This document shows positions 53,680 through 63,295 of a DNA stretch of 64,000 nucleotides, piece by piece. The position numbers and the translations under genes were made by a program. Source of the DNA: Litorilituus sediminis (GTDB taxonomy: Bacteria > Pseudomonadota > Gammaproteobacteria > Enterobacterales > Alteromonadaceae); NCBI RefSeq assembly GCF_004295665.1, contig NZ_CP034759.1, forward strand, positions 248,001 to 312,000. Reading direction: 5' to 3'. The notes beneath the pieces are model-generated. The model was not told the DNA's origin. It saw only the letters and a program-made list of their open reading frames with translations, and made no database searches. How positions within the stretch are numbered: position 1 is the first letter of the stretch; each line of letters begins with the position of its first letter.

Positions 53680-56600
53680 TTAGGTGTGCTCTTGTCGTTT
53701 ATTTAGACTAAACCTTAATGCGATTAATAATAAAAGAAGTAAAATAAAGCCACTGCTACTTGCTTTAGTTTTATAATTACTAGTATCACTATGACGGCTT
53801 GGATCATAAGGGTAGTAGTCACCATTGTCGCCTATGCCATCTCCATCTGTGTCCACACTTTCTAGCGGGTTATTTGGAAAAGCATCGCTATTATCGCCAA
53901 CACCATCGTTGTCGCTATCTTTAGTTTCTAGTGGATCATGTGGAAAAGCATCACTATTATTACCAACACCGTCATTGTCACTATCTTTTGTTTCTAGTGG
54001 ATCATGTGGAAAAGCATCACTATTATCACCTACGCCATCGTTATCACTATCTTTAGTTTCTAACGGGTCAAAAGGGAAGGCATCGCTATTATCACCAACA
54101 CCATCATTGTCGCTATCTTTAGTTTCAAATGGGTCAAGCGGGAAGGCATCGCTATTATCACCAACACCATCATTGTCGCTATCTTTAGTTTCAAATGGAT
54201 CAAAAGGGAAGGCATCACTGTTGTCACCTACGCCATCGTTATCACTATCTTTAGTTTCTAACGGGTCAAAAGGGAAGGCATCACTGTTGTCACCTACGCC
54301 ATCGTTGTCGCTATCGGCTGTTTCTGTAGGATCTAGTGGAAATACATCGTCTAAATCGTTAACACCATCACCATCAGAGTCAAAGCTGGTAGGCTCGATA
54401 ATAAACTCATTAGTGACATTTTGCTGTGATAGTATCGCTACACCAAGACATTGTTGATTTTCATCGGTTAAAGCTATTCTACGTTTACCATACCAAAAAT
54501 CTGCTTGATAGCTGTCACCTTTGGCTAAACTGGCGTATAAGTTGTTTGTTAGTATTTCGCCGGTATTATTGTCAATTCTATACACATTGATAACGGTATC
54601 TGAATTATTGGTAACTGATAAACGGTAACTTTCATTCGCTATTAAGTGTTTTTGTACAAGCTCGCAGCTACCAATTTCATTATCATCAGGTAACTCCTCA
54701 GCAGCTGCGGCATGGGCAATGGTATTTTCATCAATAGTAAAATTTGAAAGCGCTTGCTCGGTAACTCCAACGGCTAAACAATTAAGCCTAGCATCAGCCA
54801 CCATTACTCGGCGGTTACCATACCAAAAATCTGCACTATAGCTTTCGCCATATGCTAGCGTGGCATATTTATTGGAGTAAATTGGCAATCCTGTTTTATC
54901 GTCAACTCTAAAGATAAGCACAGGATAGTTTGTTGTGTTTGTAATCGAAAACTCGTGAGCAAAATCTAGTGGGATATGGCTTTGCATTAAGTCGCATTGA
55001 CCTAGTTCATTGGCTTCTGGTAGCTCTTCTACATGAATATCTTTTACATCTTCTGCGTCAATAGTAAATTCATTGCTGCTATGCGTTAGTACTGCAACAG
55101 CAACACAGTTTCGGTTTTGGTCTGTTAGCATCATTCGATCAGATTGCAGCCAAGCATTGGAACTAAAAGTATCTCCTTTTAAAAGCGTTTGATAATTTTT
55201 GCTTTGATGGGTTTTTCCTTTGGTACTGTCTATCCAAAATAATGAAATAGGTGTCTCTGTATTATTAGTGATGGTAAATGTTTCTGCATAAGGAGCATCA
55301 TATTTTCTTGCATACTGTTGCTCTAGCTCACAAGTGCCTAAGGTGTTTTGTGGAGGTATTTGTGCAGATACAGCTGGTAAGGCTTGTGAGTTTGCTAAAA
55401 CGAAAGCTTCAAAACCTGCTTCGGCCATATCACTAATTTGACGTAATTCACTAAGATAAAACGCTTTATCGCCTGACTGAAGTGCTAGAGTTAGATTTTG
55501 GATTGCACTTGGATAGTTTTCGAGTAAAAAACGGATCGCAAAATAGCTCCATTGGTATAAAAAGTCATATTCATATGACATGAATAAAACATTATATAAT
55601 GGTGGCACATGTTGATCTTTTATTGCATTGAGCGTTCTTGGGTGCTGGTCACCAAAGGCTAAATATTCCGCTAAACCTTCAGCCCAGGCTACATTGTAAT
55701 TATAAAAGCCAAAACCGTTAGATTTTATATAGCGTCCATCTAAGTAATGAAAATATTCATGTGTTAAATTATAAATATCATTTTCGGCTTCACAGGAAAC
55801 GCCAACCCAAGCTTTAGGGCATTGCATTGCAATAAATCGAGCCTGATTGTTATTATCAGCAGGGTTTCCTTCTAAGTAGATGCCACCATTATTTGTATCA
55901 ATATTAAAAAACTCACCCGCGTATTGTTCGTAGTCACTGGGGCTTGCAAAAACGACAACTTCAAGATGCTCATTAAAATCGCCAGAAAGTGGCCCGGTGA
56001 TTATAGGGAACACTTGATGAAAGCGCGCTTTTGCTTGTTCAAGTGTTTGGCATGATTTTGTTAATGTTTCTGTTGTAATAGAGGATTGTGCTCTAATGGT
56101 GATATTGGCATTACATTGGTGACTAACTGTTAAAATATCTTCTTCTTTAGGTGGTTGCCAGCAATAGCCAGTTAACGGATCGTTTTCATCACAAACGCGA
56201 TTAGCTCTTTCGATAAAGTGTTTAGTGATCATTCGCTCAAGGTAATCAATCGATACCTCGGGTGGGATTGCGCCATGAATTTCTTTAAAAATCCCATCTA
56301 TTCTCGCTTTAGCGTCATCATTAGCTAAAGTATGTACTAGCCCTAAGGCATAGTAACTGTAATAAGTGAACCATGTTAAGTCATACTCAGTGCTCCAGCG
56401 TCTATCAAGTGAGGTTTCTCCAAGTAAAGTGAATGATCTCAGAACCGATAAAACTGATAGCATTTGCTCATTGATTGCATTGTTAACACCGGAAGAACCT
56501 AATGTAATGGCATAATGTAAATCGACAAAAACTGCCATGAGCGTATCGGTAGCACCTGGTAAAGCGTAAGGGCTTTGTTGTAATGAAAAATATTGAATTA

Positions 56601-57483
56601 TGGCTAACAGATGCGGTAGGTGTTGTTTAAAGTAGTTTGTATGGTTGCCGTATTGAAAAACAAACAGGTTGCTAGAGTATAAGTCATGTATGATACTTGC
56701 TTCAGCACTTGCGCTGATAAAATCATTCATATCTGCTACTGCAAGTAAAGCATGGTTAACATCAAGTGCTTCTTCATCAGATATACTTTCGCCGTAGCGA
56801 GCATAATTTTCAATGTAAGGTATTAGTGCTGCAAGGCTTGGATGCGTTATATCATCTTGATTTGCTAGAAAGTGAATTGCAGCCGCCACATCGGCTATTG
56901 AACCTGGATTTTGCTGGGCTATATTGGCATATTCACTGGTGCTTGCAGCGATTATCGTTTGAACAATAGCTGAAAATTCATTTTCATTACTAAGTATTGG
57001 CTCAGGTATATCTACGGTAATGTCAGTATCAAATACTACAAAGTCGCCTAAAGGTGGTGGGATATCCCCCCCTGCAACAGAAACATGTAATGTCATTTCA
57101 CTGACATCACCACCTAGATGAAAGTATCTTGTGCCTGCTGGAGAAATAAAACTAAGGCTTTCATTATTACTATCAGGTGTATTTACACTGCTTTCAACTT
57201 CATCCAAGTTCCATGATTGCCCAGAATATAACGTTATGGAAGCATCAAGGAAAGGGGTATAGTTGCCACCACTGGTAGTTATAGTGACTTGGCTATTATT
57301 GTATGGAATGTTTATCCAAAGGTAATGACCATAATCTGTTAAACAATAGCTTGTATTTGCTTCGACTAGTGTTTGTCTATCGAGCGTTTTTTCGCCACAA
57401 AGATCAGCAGCGTGGGCTGTTGGTAGTAGATATTGTGCGACGATAGTAATTAGGCTAAGTAGTGTTAATACCCGTCTATTCAT
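53680..57483 (-). CDS. Large secreted M9-like metalloprotease with calcium-binding repeats
   Basis: The protein has about 1267 residues from the ATG at 57483, which follows GGAGG; the frame extends 5 codons further. Order: signal peptide (1-25), a beta domain, an M9-like N-terminal region (about 150-430), and a zinc protease domain with HEYFHYLDGRY (about residue 575) and the downstream Glu in WAEGLAEYLA, as in Vibrio-type collagenases. Three copies of a ~90-residue domain follow (FWYGKRRIALTD, FWYGNRRVMVAD, and a related block). Nine 22-residue thrombospondin-type-3 units come next, then a C-terminal hydrophobic segment with basic end, resembling GlyGly-CTERM sorting. Collagen as substrate is inferred. 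Confidence 0.85.
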   Translation of the reverse strand: MNRRVLTLLSLITIVAQYLLPTAHAADLCGEKTLDRQTLVEANTSYCLTDYGHYLWINIPYNNSQVTITTSGGNYTPFLDASITLYSGQSWNLDEVESSVNTPDSNNESLSFISPAGTRYFHLGGDVSEMTLHVSVAGGDIPPPLGDFVVFDTDITVDIPEPILSNENEFSAIVQTIIAASTSEYANIAQQNPGSIADVAAAIHFLANQDDITHPSLAALIPYIENYARYGESISDEEALDVNHALLAVADMNDFISASAEASIIHDLYSSNLFVFQYGNHTNYFKQHLPHLLAIIQYFSLQQSPYALPGATDTLMAVFVDLHYAITLGSSGVNNAINEQMLSVLSVLRSFTLLGETSLDRRWSTEYDLTWFTYYSYYALGLVHTLANDDAKARIDGIFKEIHGAIPPEVSIDYLERMITKHFIERANRVCDENDPLTGYCWQPPKEEDILTVSHQCNANITIRAQSSITTETLTKSCQTLEQAKARFHQVFPIITGPLSGDFNEHLEVVVFASPSDYEQYAGEFFNIDTNNGGIYLEGNPADNNNQARFIAMQCPKAWVGVSCEAENDIYNLTHEYFHYLDGRYIKSNGFGFYNYNVAWAEGLAEYLAFGDQHPRTLNAIKDQHVPPLYNVLFMSYEYDFLYQWSYFAIRFLLENYPSAIQNLTLALQSGDKAFYLSELRQISDMAEAGFEAFVLANSQALPAVSAQIPPQNTLGTCELEQQYARKYDAPYAETFTITNNTETPISLFWIDSTKGKTHQSKNYQTLLKGDTFSSNAWLQSDRMMLTDQNRNCVAVAVLTHSSNEFTIDAEDVKDIHVEELPEANELGQCDLMQSHIPLDFAHEFSITNTTNYPVLIFRVDDKTGLPIYSNKYATLAYGESYSADFWYGNRRVMVADARLNCLAVGVTEQALSNFTIDENTIAHAAAAEELPDDNEIGSCELVQKHLIANESYRLSVTNNSDTVINVYRIDNNTGEILTNNLYASLAKGDSYQADFWYGKRRIALTDENQQCLGVAILSQQNVTNEFIIEPTSFDSDGDGVNDLDDVFPLDPTETADSDNDGVGDNSDAFPFDPLETKDSDNDGVGDNSDAFPFDPFETKDSDNDGVGDNSDAFPLDPFETKDSDNDGVGDNSDAFPFDPLETKDSDNDGVGDNSDAFPHDPLETKDSDNDGVGNNSDAFPHDPLETKDSDNDGVGDNSDAFPNNPLESVDTDGDGIGDNGDYYPYDPSRHSDTSNYKTKASSSGFILLLLLLIALRFSLNKRQEHT
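53785..54385 (-). repeat. 66-bp tandem repeats coding for calcium-binding units
   Basis: Nine in-frame units of the type DSDNDGVGDNSDAFPFDPLETK; seven near-identical ones are in the middle, while the first and last are degenerate. The Asp-rich loops are thrombospondin type 3 repeats that bind calcium. DNA identity between units makes copy-number change by slippage likely. Confidence 0.9.
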
Positions 57484-57926
57484 AAGTGAAACCTCCAAAT
57501 ACTGAGCTCCATCTCATGAAATTCATTTATAACCTTGCAATATATTTTATATCATAAGTGTTTTAAAAGTTACATCAGATAACGATTGAGTAACAAATTA
57601 ACAGATTAACTAATTGCTAAGTTCAATAGTAGACAATGAAACAGATAATGGCGGAGATTTAAGAAAAAAGTTATATTTTTAGCTAAATTAGTCACAATTT
57701 TTCTGGCGTTAACTTAACTAATTGATAGCTAATAGTACAAATTAATTGGTTACTAGAAGCTGGTTTTGTTTAATTTATTTTTTCCCAAATTCCTGATTTA
57801 AGAATTATGTTGTCCTTATTGTAAACTTTTATTTTTTGGACGTCTAAAAGGCTATTGCTATTTTGATGGATATAAGGTTAAATAGACGCGCTTTTGATAG
57901 ATACTTCGAATATTTATCGATTGGCA

Positions 57927-58122
57927 CCAGAAGAGGTGCGGTAGCTAGGTAGATAACGTTATACCCAGAGTATACGGAACCACATTCCATAAACGTTATT
58001 GAGGGAGACTATCGCCGAGGATGTTGCATGTGTGGCGTGCAATATTCGGTCACTAAGGTTGAATCCTTAGGGCTGTCACCTGTAGTAATTGTTATTTACA
58101 ACAAAAGGTGGAGAGCTTCTGG
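57927..58122 (+). promoter_or_regulatory. Lysine riboswitch upstream of lysC
   Basis: The conserved pieces of the L box are in order: CCAGAAGAGGTGCGGTAGC at the start, GGAACCACATTCC, GCCGAGGATGTTGC, AAGGTTGAATCCTTAGGGCT, GTCACCTGTAGTAATTG, and GGTGGAGAGCTTCTGG at the end. P1 is CCAGAAG (57927-57933) with CTTCTGG (58116-58122). Lysine binding should lower lysC expression. No T-run terminator follows, so control may be at translation. The 443 bp between the protease start and the riboswitch show no gene and presumably hold promoters. Confidence 0.93.
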
Positions 58123-58236
58123 CTGAAAAAGTTAACTTTCTAATTATGTCATTGAATTGGTATAAATAACTGCTCAGTCATGCTCTTCCAATATTTAGGT
58201 AAATCCTAGGTATATGTTAATTGGGAGAAATTTCTT

Positions 58237-59610
58237 TTGAATTCAAATCAATCTTCATCGTTTTCATTAACGGTAGCCAAGTTTGGCGGAACCAGTGTTG
58301 CTGATTTTGACGCCATGCTGCGATGTGCAAATATCATTAAAAGTAGTACAAGTAATCGTGTTGTCGTTGTTTCGGCCAGTGCTGGTGTAACAAACTATTT
58401 AGTTCGTCTTAGTCAGGAAAATGTTGCTCTCGCTGAGCAAGAAGAAATTATTGCTAACATAGGCGCCATTCAATTTAATATTACCCAACATCTTGAAGCG
58501 ACAGTTGAAGAGCAACTTAATAGTGAAATAAATCAGTTGTTGGATGAGTTGTCGCAACAAGCGTTAAATCAATCACAGCAATTCAGCGCTAAAACTGCTG
58601 ATGCCATTTTATCTTTTGGTGAGCAGTTTAGTTCGCGTATTTTTGCGCAAGTACTACGCTCAATAGATGTTGCTGGTGAATACTTTAACGTTCAACAGGT
58701 AATGAAAACCAATAGCTTATACGGTAAAGCCGTTGTTGATGAGCAACAATTAAAGTCAGCTTGTCAGCAACTTTTAGCACCAAAGTTAGTAGACAGTGTC
58801 ATTGTAACTCAAGGCTTTATTGGTCAAGATGGTCTTGGCAACCCAACAACCTTAGGTCGTGGTGGCTCTGATTATAGTGCTGCGTTATTAGCTGAAGCGT
58901 TAGACAGTGATGATTTAGCGATTTGGACAGACGTTACTGGTATTTTTACCACAGATCCTCGCATTACTTCGCAGGCGAAAGCAATTAAAGAAATTAGCTT
59001 TGGTGAAGCGGCGGAAATGGCAACATTTGGCGCTAAAATTCTCCATCCTGCAACCTTAATACCTGCTATGCGTCACAATATTCCTGTCTTTGTTGGTTCC
59101 AGTAAAGAGCCTGAAAAGGGCGGTACCCGTATTAAACAACAAGTTGAATCATCACCGACATTTCGTTCAATCGCACTGCGACGAGAGCAAACCTTAGTGA
59201 CAGTGAAAAGCCCGGCAATGTTACATGCTAGTGGTTTCCTGGCTCAGGTATTTGCTATTTTAGCGAAACATGAATTAAGTGTTGATTTGATCACCACCAG
59301 TGAGATCAGTGTTGCATTAACTTTTGATAACCCAAGTGGTACAACGCAAGCGCTGTTAACTTCAACGGTTGTTGAAGAGTTAGAGCAGCTTTGTGAAGTT
59401 TCTGTTGAACATGGCTTATCATTGGTTGCTGTTATTGGTAATGGTTTAGATAGTGCAAGAGGCATAGGGCAGAGTATTTTTGAAAAAATCAATGACACGA
59501 ATATTCGCCTAATTTGTCATGGTGCGAGTGCCAATAATTTATGCTTTTTGGTGCAAGAGCAAGAAGCCAATCATGTTGTTGAAACTTTGCATGACACATT
59601 ATTTGCTTAG
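58237..59610 (+). CDS. lysC: Lysine-sensitive aspartate kinase III
   Basis: The 457-residue enzyme phosphorylates aspartate, the first step to lysine, threonine, methionine and diaminopimelate. The N-terminal VAKFGGTSVADFDAM and the later GRGGSDYSAALLAEAL and EISFGEAAEMATFGAKILHP are kinase blocks; the C-terminal part has two ACT-type regulatory domains. A TTG at 58237 follows GGGAGA with 8-nt spacing, so the start is non-ATG. The lysine riboswitch in front and the single-function length fit the LysC (AKIII) type. Confidence 0.95.
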   Translation: MNSNQSSSFSLTVAKFGGTSVADFDAMLRCANIIKSSTSNRVVVVSASAGVTNYLVRLSQENVALAEQEEIIANIGAIQFNITQHLEATVEEQLNSEINQLLDELSQQALNQSQQFSAKTADAILSFGEQFSSRIFAQVLRSIDVAGEYFNVQQVMKTNSLYGKAVVDEQQLKSACQQLLAPKLVDSVIVTQGFIGQDGLGNPTTLGRGGSDYSAALLAEALDSDDLAIWTDVTGIFTTDPRITSQAKAIKEISFGEAAEMATFGAKILHPATLIPAMRHNIPVFVGSSKEPEKGGTRIKQQVESSPTFRSIALRREQTLVTVKSPAMLHASGFLAQVFAILAKHELSVDLITTSEISVALTFDNPSGTTQALLTSTVVEELEQLCEVSVEHGLSLVAVIGNGLDSARGIGQSIFEKINDTNIRLICHGASANNLCFLVQEQEANHVVETLHDTLFA

Positions 59611-59620
59611 TTTGATAATA

Positions 59621-59663
59621 ACTTATGAGCAGCTAAAACGTTAGTTGCTCATAAGTATTTTTT
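59621..59663 (+). terminator. Terminator of lysC
   Basis: ACTTATGAGCA and TGCTCATAAGT form an 11-bp stem, followed by ATTTTTTAT. Confidence 0.85.
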
Positions 59664-59726
59664 ATACTTTTACGGCTTGCTGGCGGTAAAAAATCTAGCT
59701 AATTTTTCTGCTATTTTTGCTGTAAG

Positions 59727-60206
59727 TTAGAGTATTGCTTTTATATCTGCTTCAAGTGCTTCTGGCTTGGTTAGAGGCGCATAGCGTTGAATCACTTGAC
59801 CTTGTTTGTTCACTAGAAACTTAGTGAAATTCCATTTGATAGATTTTGTCCCTAATAAGCCTGGTGCTTGTTCTTTTAAATAAGTATAAAGTGCAGCTTC
59901 GTTTTCACCATTGACATCAATCTTAGCAAATAGCGGGAAACTGATGTTAAAGTGCAAGTCACAAAAGGCTTTGATTTCATCATTGCTGCCGCTTTCTTGT
60001 TGTTTGAACTGATTGCATGGAAAGGCTAAAACGTCAAATCCTTGGTTATGAAATTTTTGTTGAAGCTTTTCTAGTCCTTCATATTGAGGGGTAAAGCCGC
60101 ACTTGCTCGCAGTATTGACAATAAGCAAGGTTTTACCTTGGTATTGAGATAGCGGTTGTTCTACACCTTTATAATCATTAACACTAAATTGGTAAATTGA
60201 TGTCAT
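59727..60206 (-). CDS. Glutathione peroxidase family protein
   Basis: The 159-residue protein reduces peroxides in the cytosol or periplasm. The catalytic tetrad is visible: Cys in NTASKCGFTPQYEGL, Gln in AFPCNQFKQQESG, and Trp-Asn in IKWNFTKFLVN. The active-site residue is Cys, not selenocysteine. It is short and monomer-like, close to BtuE, which uses thioredoxin as well as glutathione. There is no signal peptide. Confidence 0.94.
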   Translation of the reverse strand: MTSIYQFSVNDYKGVEQPLSQYQGKTLLIVNTASKCGFTPQYEGLEKLQQKFHNQGFDVLAFPCNQFKQQESGSNDEIKAFCDLHFNISFPLFAKIDVNGENEAALYTYLKEQAPGLLGTKSIKWNFTKFLVNKQGQVIQRYAPLTKPEALEADIKAIL

Positions 60207-60360
60207 TATCTTTTCGTTATAGTTAAGTTAATTTTGTTCACTTTAAATTGTGCCCAGTAAAATTGCAAAGTGTTAAGACAAGCACAGTAAAGTTAAGTAC
60301 ACTATTTTAATTTAGTTAAGTTTTATTTAGTTCTTTATTTAGTTAAGTTTGGAAAATCAT

Positions 60361-61224
60361 ATGAAGTTAGCATTTATCGGTTTAGGTGTTATGGGATACC
60401 CGATGGCAGGTCACTTACAAAAAGCAGGTCATCAAGTTTGTGTTTACAATAGAAATCAAGAAAAAGCTAAGGCGTGGCAAGCGCAATATCAGGGGAAAAT
60501 GGCTGCAACACCTGCATTAGCGGCACAGGGCTGCGATATAGTTTTTTGCTGTGTAGGCAACGATGATGATGTTAGGCAGGTAGTTTTAGGTGAGCAAGGT
60601 ATCTTAGCTGGCCTACCTAAAGGAAGTGTCTTAGTTGATCATACGACAGCGTCAGCAGATTTAGCGATTGAGTTAGAGGCGCTTTGCCATGAAAATGGTC
60701 AAGCATTTTTAGATGCTCCGGTATCGGGTGGTCAAGCGGGCGCTGAAAACGGTGCTTTAACTGTGATGGTTGGTGGTGATAGTGCAGTTTTTGCTAAGGT
60801 AGAGCCAGTAATGGCAGCTTATGCAAAATTTAGCCAGCTAATGGGTAAAGCCGGAAGCGGGCAGTTGGCGAAAATGGTTAATCAAATATGTATCGCTGGC
60901 GTAGTTCAGGGACTTGCTGAAGGATTTAGTTTAGCGAAACAGGTTGGTTTAGATGCCGATGCTTTAGTTGCAACTATATCAAAAGGTGCGGCAGGCTCAT
61001 GGCAAATGGAAAATCGCTATAAAACTATGTTTGCGGGAGAATTTGATTTTGGCTTTGCAGTTGATTGGATGCGCAAAGATTTAGCCATAGCCTTTGCAGA
61101 AGCGGATAAAAGAGGGGTCGAGCTACCAATGACTAAAATGGTTGATGGTTTTTATCAAGAAGTTCAAGCGCAAGGGGGCAACCGCTGGGACACATCAAGT
61201 TTGATTGCTCGCTTTAAAAAATAG
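60361..61224 (+). CDS. NAD(P)-dependent beta-hydroxyacid dehydrogenase (HIBADH family)
   Basis: The protein has 287 residues. The Rossmann loop FIGLGVMGYPMAGHL is at the N-terminus, DAPVSGGQAGAENGALTVM is the substrate-binding signature, and the catalytic Lys is in GQLAKMVNQICIAG. Members act on 3-hydroxyisobutyrate, tartronate semialdehyde or related short acids; the substrate is not clear here. I chose the ATG at 60361 (MKLAFIGLG); the frame has an ATG-less extension of 4 codons upstream. Confidence 0.92.
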   Translation: MKLAFIGLGVMGYPMAGHLQKAGHQVCVYNRNQEKAKAWQAQYQGKMAATPALAAQGCDIVFCCVGNDDDVRQVVLGEQGILAGLPKGSVLVDHTTASADLAIELEALCHENGQAFLDAPVSGGQAGAENGALTVMVGGDSAVFAKVEPVMAAYAKFSQLMGKAGSGQLAKMVNQICIAGVVQGLAEGFSLAKQVGLDADALVATISKGAAGSWQMENRYKTMFAGEFDFGFAVDWMRKDLAIAFAEADKRGVELPMTKMVDGFYQEVQAQGGNRWDTSSLIARFKK

Positions 61225-61242
61225 TAGTTAACTGTACACGAG

Positions 61243-62949
61243 TTATTCTTGAGAGAACTTTTGTAGCTGTCTATTAATTGCGTTGACTGCTTTATTAATT
61301 TCCTCTGCTGTCGCTAATAGCTGCTTGCTACTACTGCTTGCCGTGGAGGAAACATCCTTGATCGTCGCAATACTTTGATTAATATCGTTGCTAACTGCGG
61401 CCTGTTGTTCGGCGGCAGTCGCTAGTTGTATATTTTGTGCTTGAATATTATTGATAAGGTTACTCATTTCGGAAATAGCTTCATTGGTTTCCAGCGCTTT
61501 TTGGTTACTTTGTTTTATGCTTTCATTACCTTGGTTAATTGAATTAACTGCCGACTTTGCACCACTTTGTAGTTGTGTGATCATGGCATCAATTTCTTCG
61601 GTAGATTGTTGAGTTCTACTGGCCAATGTTCTTACTTCATCAGCAACAACGGCAAAGCCTCGACCTTGCTCTCCGGCTCGCGCTGCTTCAATTGCTGCAT
61701 TAAGTGCGAGTAAGTTGGTTTGCTCTGCGATACCTCGAATAACCTCCAAAACACTACCGATATTTTGGCTATCTGCTTCAAGTTGATTTACGACATTTGA
61801 AGCGTCATTCATCATGCTAGTTAGCTCATTGACAGAATTGATACTTTGTTCAATGACTTTTTGACTTTGTTGGGATTCTTGCTGAGCGGTTTGTGAGTTT
61901 TCCGAAGTACTAGCAGCTATTTCTGCCATTTCTTGTGTCGATGCTTTCATATCTGTCATAGCATTAGCGACTTGGTCAGCTAAGTCTTGCTGATTTAGTG
62001 CACCGGACTGGGTGTCATGTGAGATTGACTCCATGGTTTGCGTTGTTTGTTGGAGTTGTACAACTTGTTTGTTAATTCCCGTTAAGGTTTTACTTAATTG
62101 ATTGATAAAACGATTAAAGGCAATAGCAATATTGCCTATTTCGTCTTTTGGACTCTCGTCAAGGCGCTTGCTTAAATCGCCCTCACCATCGGCTATGACT
62201 TCTAGTGCGGTACTCACTGTTCTTAAACGATTTGAAATCAACTTTCGAAACATGAAAAACAGTAAACCAATCGTCGCTAGCAATGCTAATATCATTAACA
62301 TGGCGATAGATATATTAAGTGTTCTTGCGTCAGCAAGTTGCTCTTCGATTGGGACTTGAACTTCTAAAACACCTCGCACATCGTTTAGCTGCCAGTTATT
62401 TTTAGGGGTATCAGGATGGGAGTTATGACAATTAACACACCCTTGCTGACTCATGGTATCAGCAACAGCCACCCTGACAATTTGTTTGCCATCAATTGTT
62501 TGTGTTACAGCAAAAGTGTCATTCGGGGTTAGTTTTAGTGCTTGCCATGCTTGTTGAGCAAAGTCATCAAGTTGTCTGTTTGTTCTATTTGGAAAAGGAA
62601 AGGGACTATAGAGCTTTAAGTTGATGATGCCTTTCTTATTAAATTCTTCGCTAAGTTCGTGAATAAAGGTCGCTGGCAGTGGTATTTTATCTTGTTGACC
62701 TTTGTGTTGATAGTCAGGGCTAAGACCGCTTATAGGAATGACCTTTTTTATAATGTTTTGCGTGTAGTATCCTCTAATTGTTTTATATTGTTTTACTGTT
62801 AATTCGGCAGAACGTATTGCCGATTCAATGGCATTATTTTTGGTAAGATTAGGCACATAATAGCTTAGTACAATGAAGATCAAGACAAAGATAATGATCA
62901 AGGGAGTAAATAATCGGGTACTGAGTTTATCTTGAAAGGCAATGGCCAT
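61243..62949 (-). CDS. Methyl-accepting chemotaxis protein with a c-type heme motif
   Basis: The 568-residue receptor has two membrane helices (about 14-31 and 213-236) around a periplasmic DUF3365-type domain. That domain ends in [13 protein letters not shown], a CxxCH heme-binding site (Cys171, Cys174, His175). A HAMP domain and a long coiled coil follow, with the signalling tip around [20 protein letters not shown] and [15 protein letters not shown]. It should signal through CheW and CheA to the flagella. A heme points to sensing of redox state, oxygen or nitric oxide, which is inference. Confidence 0.92.
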   Translation of the reverse strand: MAIAFQDKLSTRLFTPLIIIFVLIFIVLSYYVPNLTKNNAIESAIRSAELTVKQYKTIRGYYTQNIIKKVIPISGLSPDYQHKGQQDKIPLPATFIHELSEEFNKKGIINLKLYSPFPFPNRTNRQLDDFAQQAWQALKLTPNDTFAVTQTIDGKQIVRVAVADTMSQQGCVNCHNSHPDTPKNNWQLNDVRGVLEVQVPIEEQLADARTLNISIAMLMILALLATIGLLFFMFRKLISNRLRTVSTALEVIADGEGDLSKRLDESPKDEIGNIAIAFNRFINQLSKTLTGINKQVVQLQQTTQTMESISHDTQSGALNQQDLADQVANAMTDMKASTQEMAEIAASTSENSQTAQQESQQSQKVIEQSINSVNELTSMMNDASNVVNQLEADSQNIGSVLEVIRGIAEQTNLLALNAAIEAARAGEQGRGFAVVADEVRTLASRTQQSTEEIDAMITQLQSGAKSAVNSINQGNESIKQSNQKALETNEAISEMSNLINNIQAQNIQLATAAEQQAAVSNDINQSIATIKDVSSTASSSSKQLLATAEEINKAVNAINRQLQKFSQE

Positions 62950-63228
62950 AAATCACCTACCAACCTTAAAGGAGAAAAGTTTTAGGGGCTATGTTTAATT
63001 ATTGTAGTTCAGCATTAATGGATGTGCTTATGAGCAACATGAATTGCCTTGGTTAAAGAGTATCGAGCGCTAATATGAATAGAGTATCAGCTTTTATTTT
63101 CTTACAGCGATAGTCATACTCAGTGCTTGTTCAAGCTAGTCTAAAGAAGCAACAACAACTAGCGCAGATACTATAAAAAGATAGATAAATATAAGAAAAA
63201 TACCGACCCAAATGCTGGTAAAAGATAT

Positions 63229-63262
63229 GCCTTAAGCATAGATAATGGCTATGCTTAGGGCA
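63229..63262 (-). terminator. Terminator of the SLC13 transporter gene
   Basis: TGCCTTAAGCATA and TATGCTTAGGGCA pair with one G-T mismatch; on the minus strand it leads to ATATCTTTT. The 280 bp between it and the chemoreceptor start show nothing I recognise. Confidence 0.6.
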
Positions 63263-63295
63263 TTAGTCTGAAGTGATTTACTACGTAGGCTACAG

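Noticed and set aside
53785..54385. Regularly spaced repeats that could be taken for a CRISPR array
   Set aside because: The 66-bp units are contiguous, in frame and coding; there are no unique spacers and no cas genes.
53825..54457. A 210-residue plus-strand frame of Ser/Leu/Pro repeats
   Set aside because: It is the antisense shadow of the nine calcium-binding repeats of the minus-strand protease; the periodicity comes from the 66-bp coding repeat.
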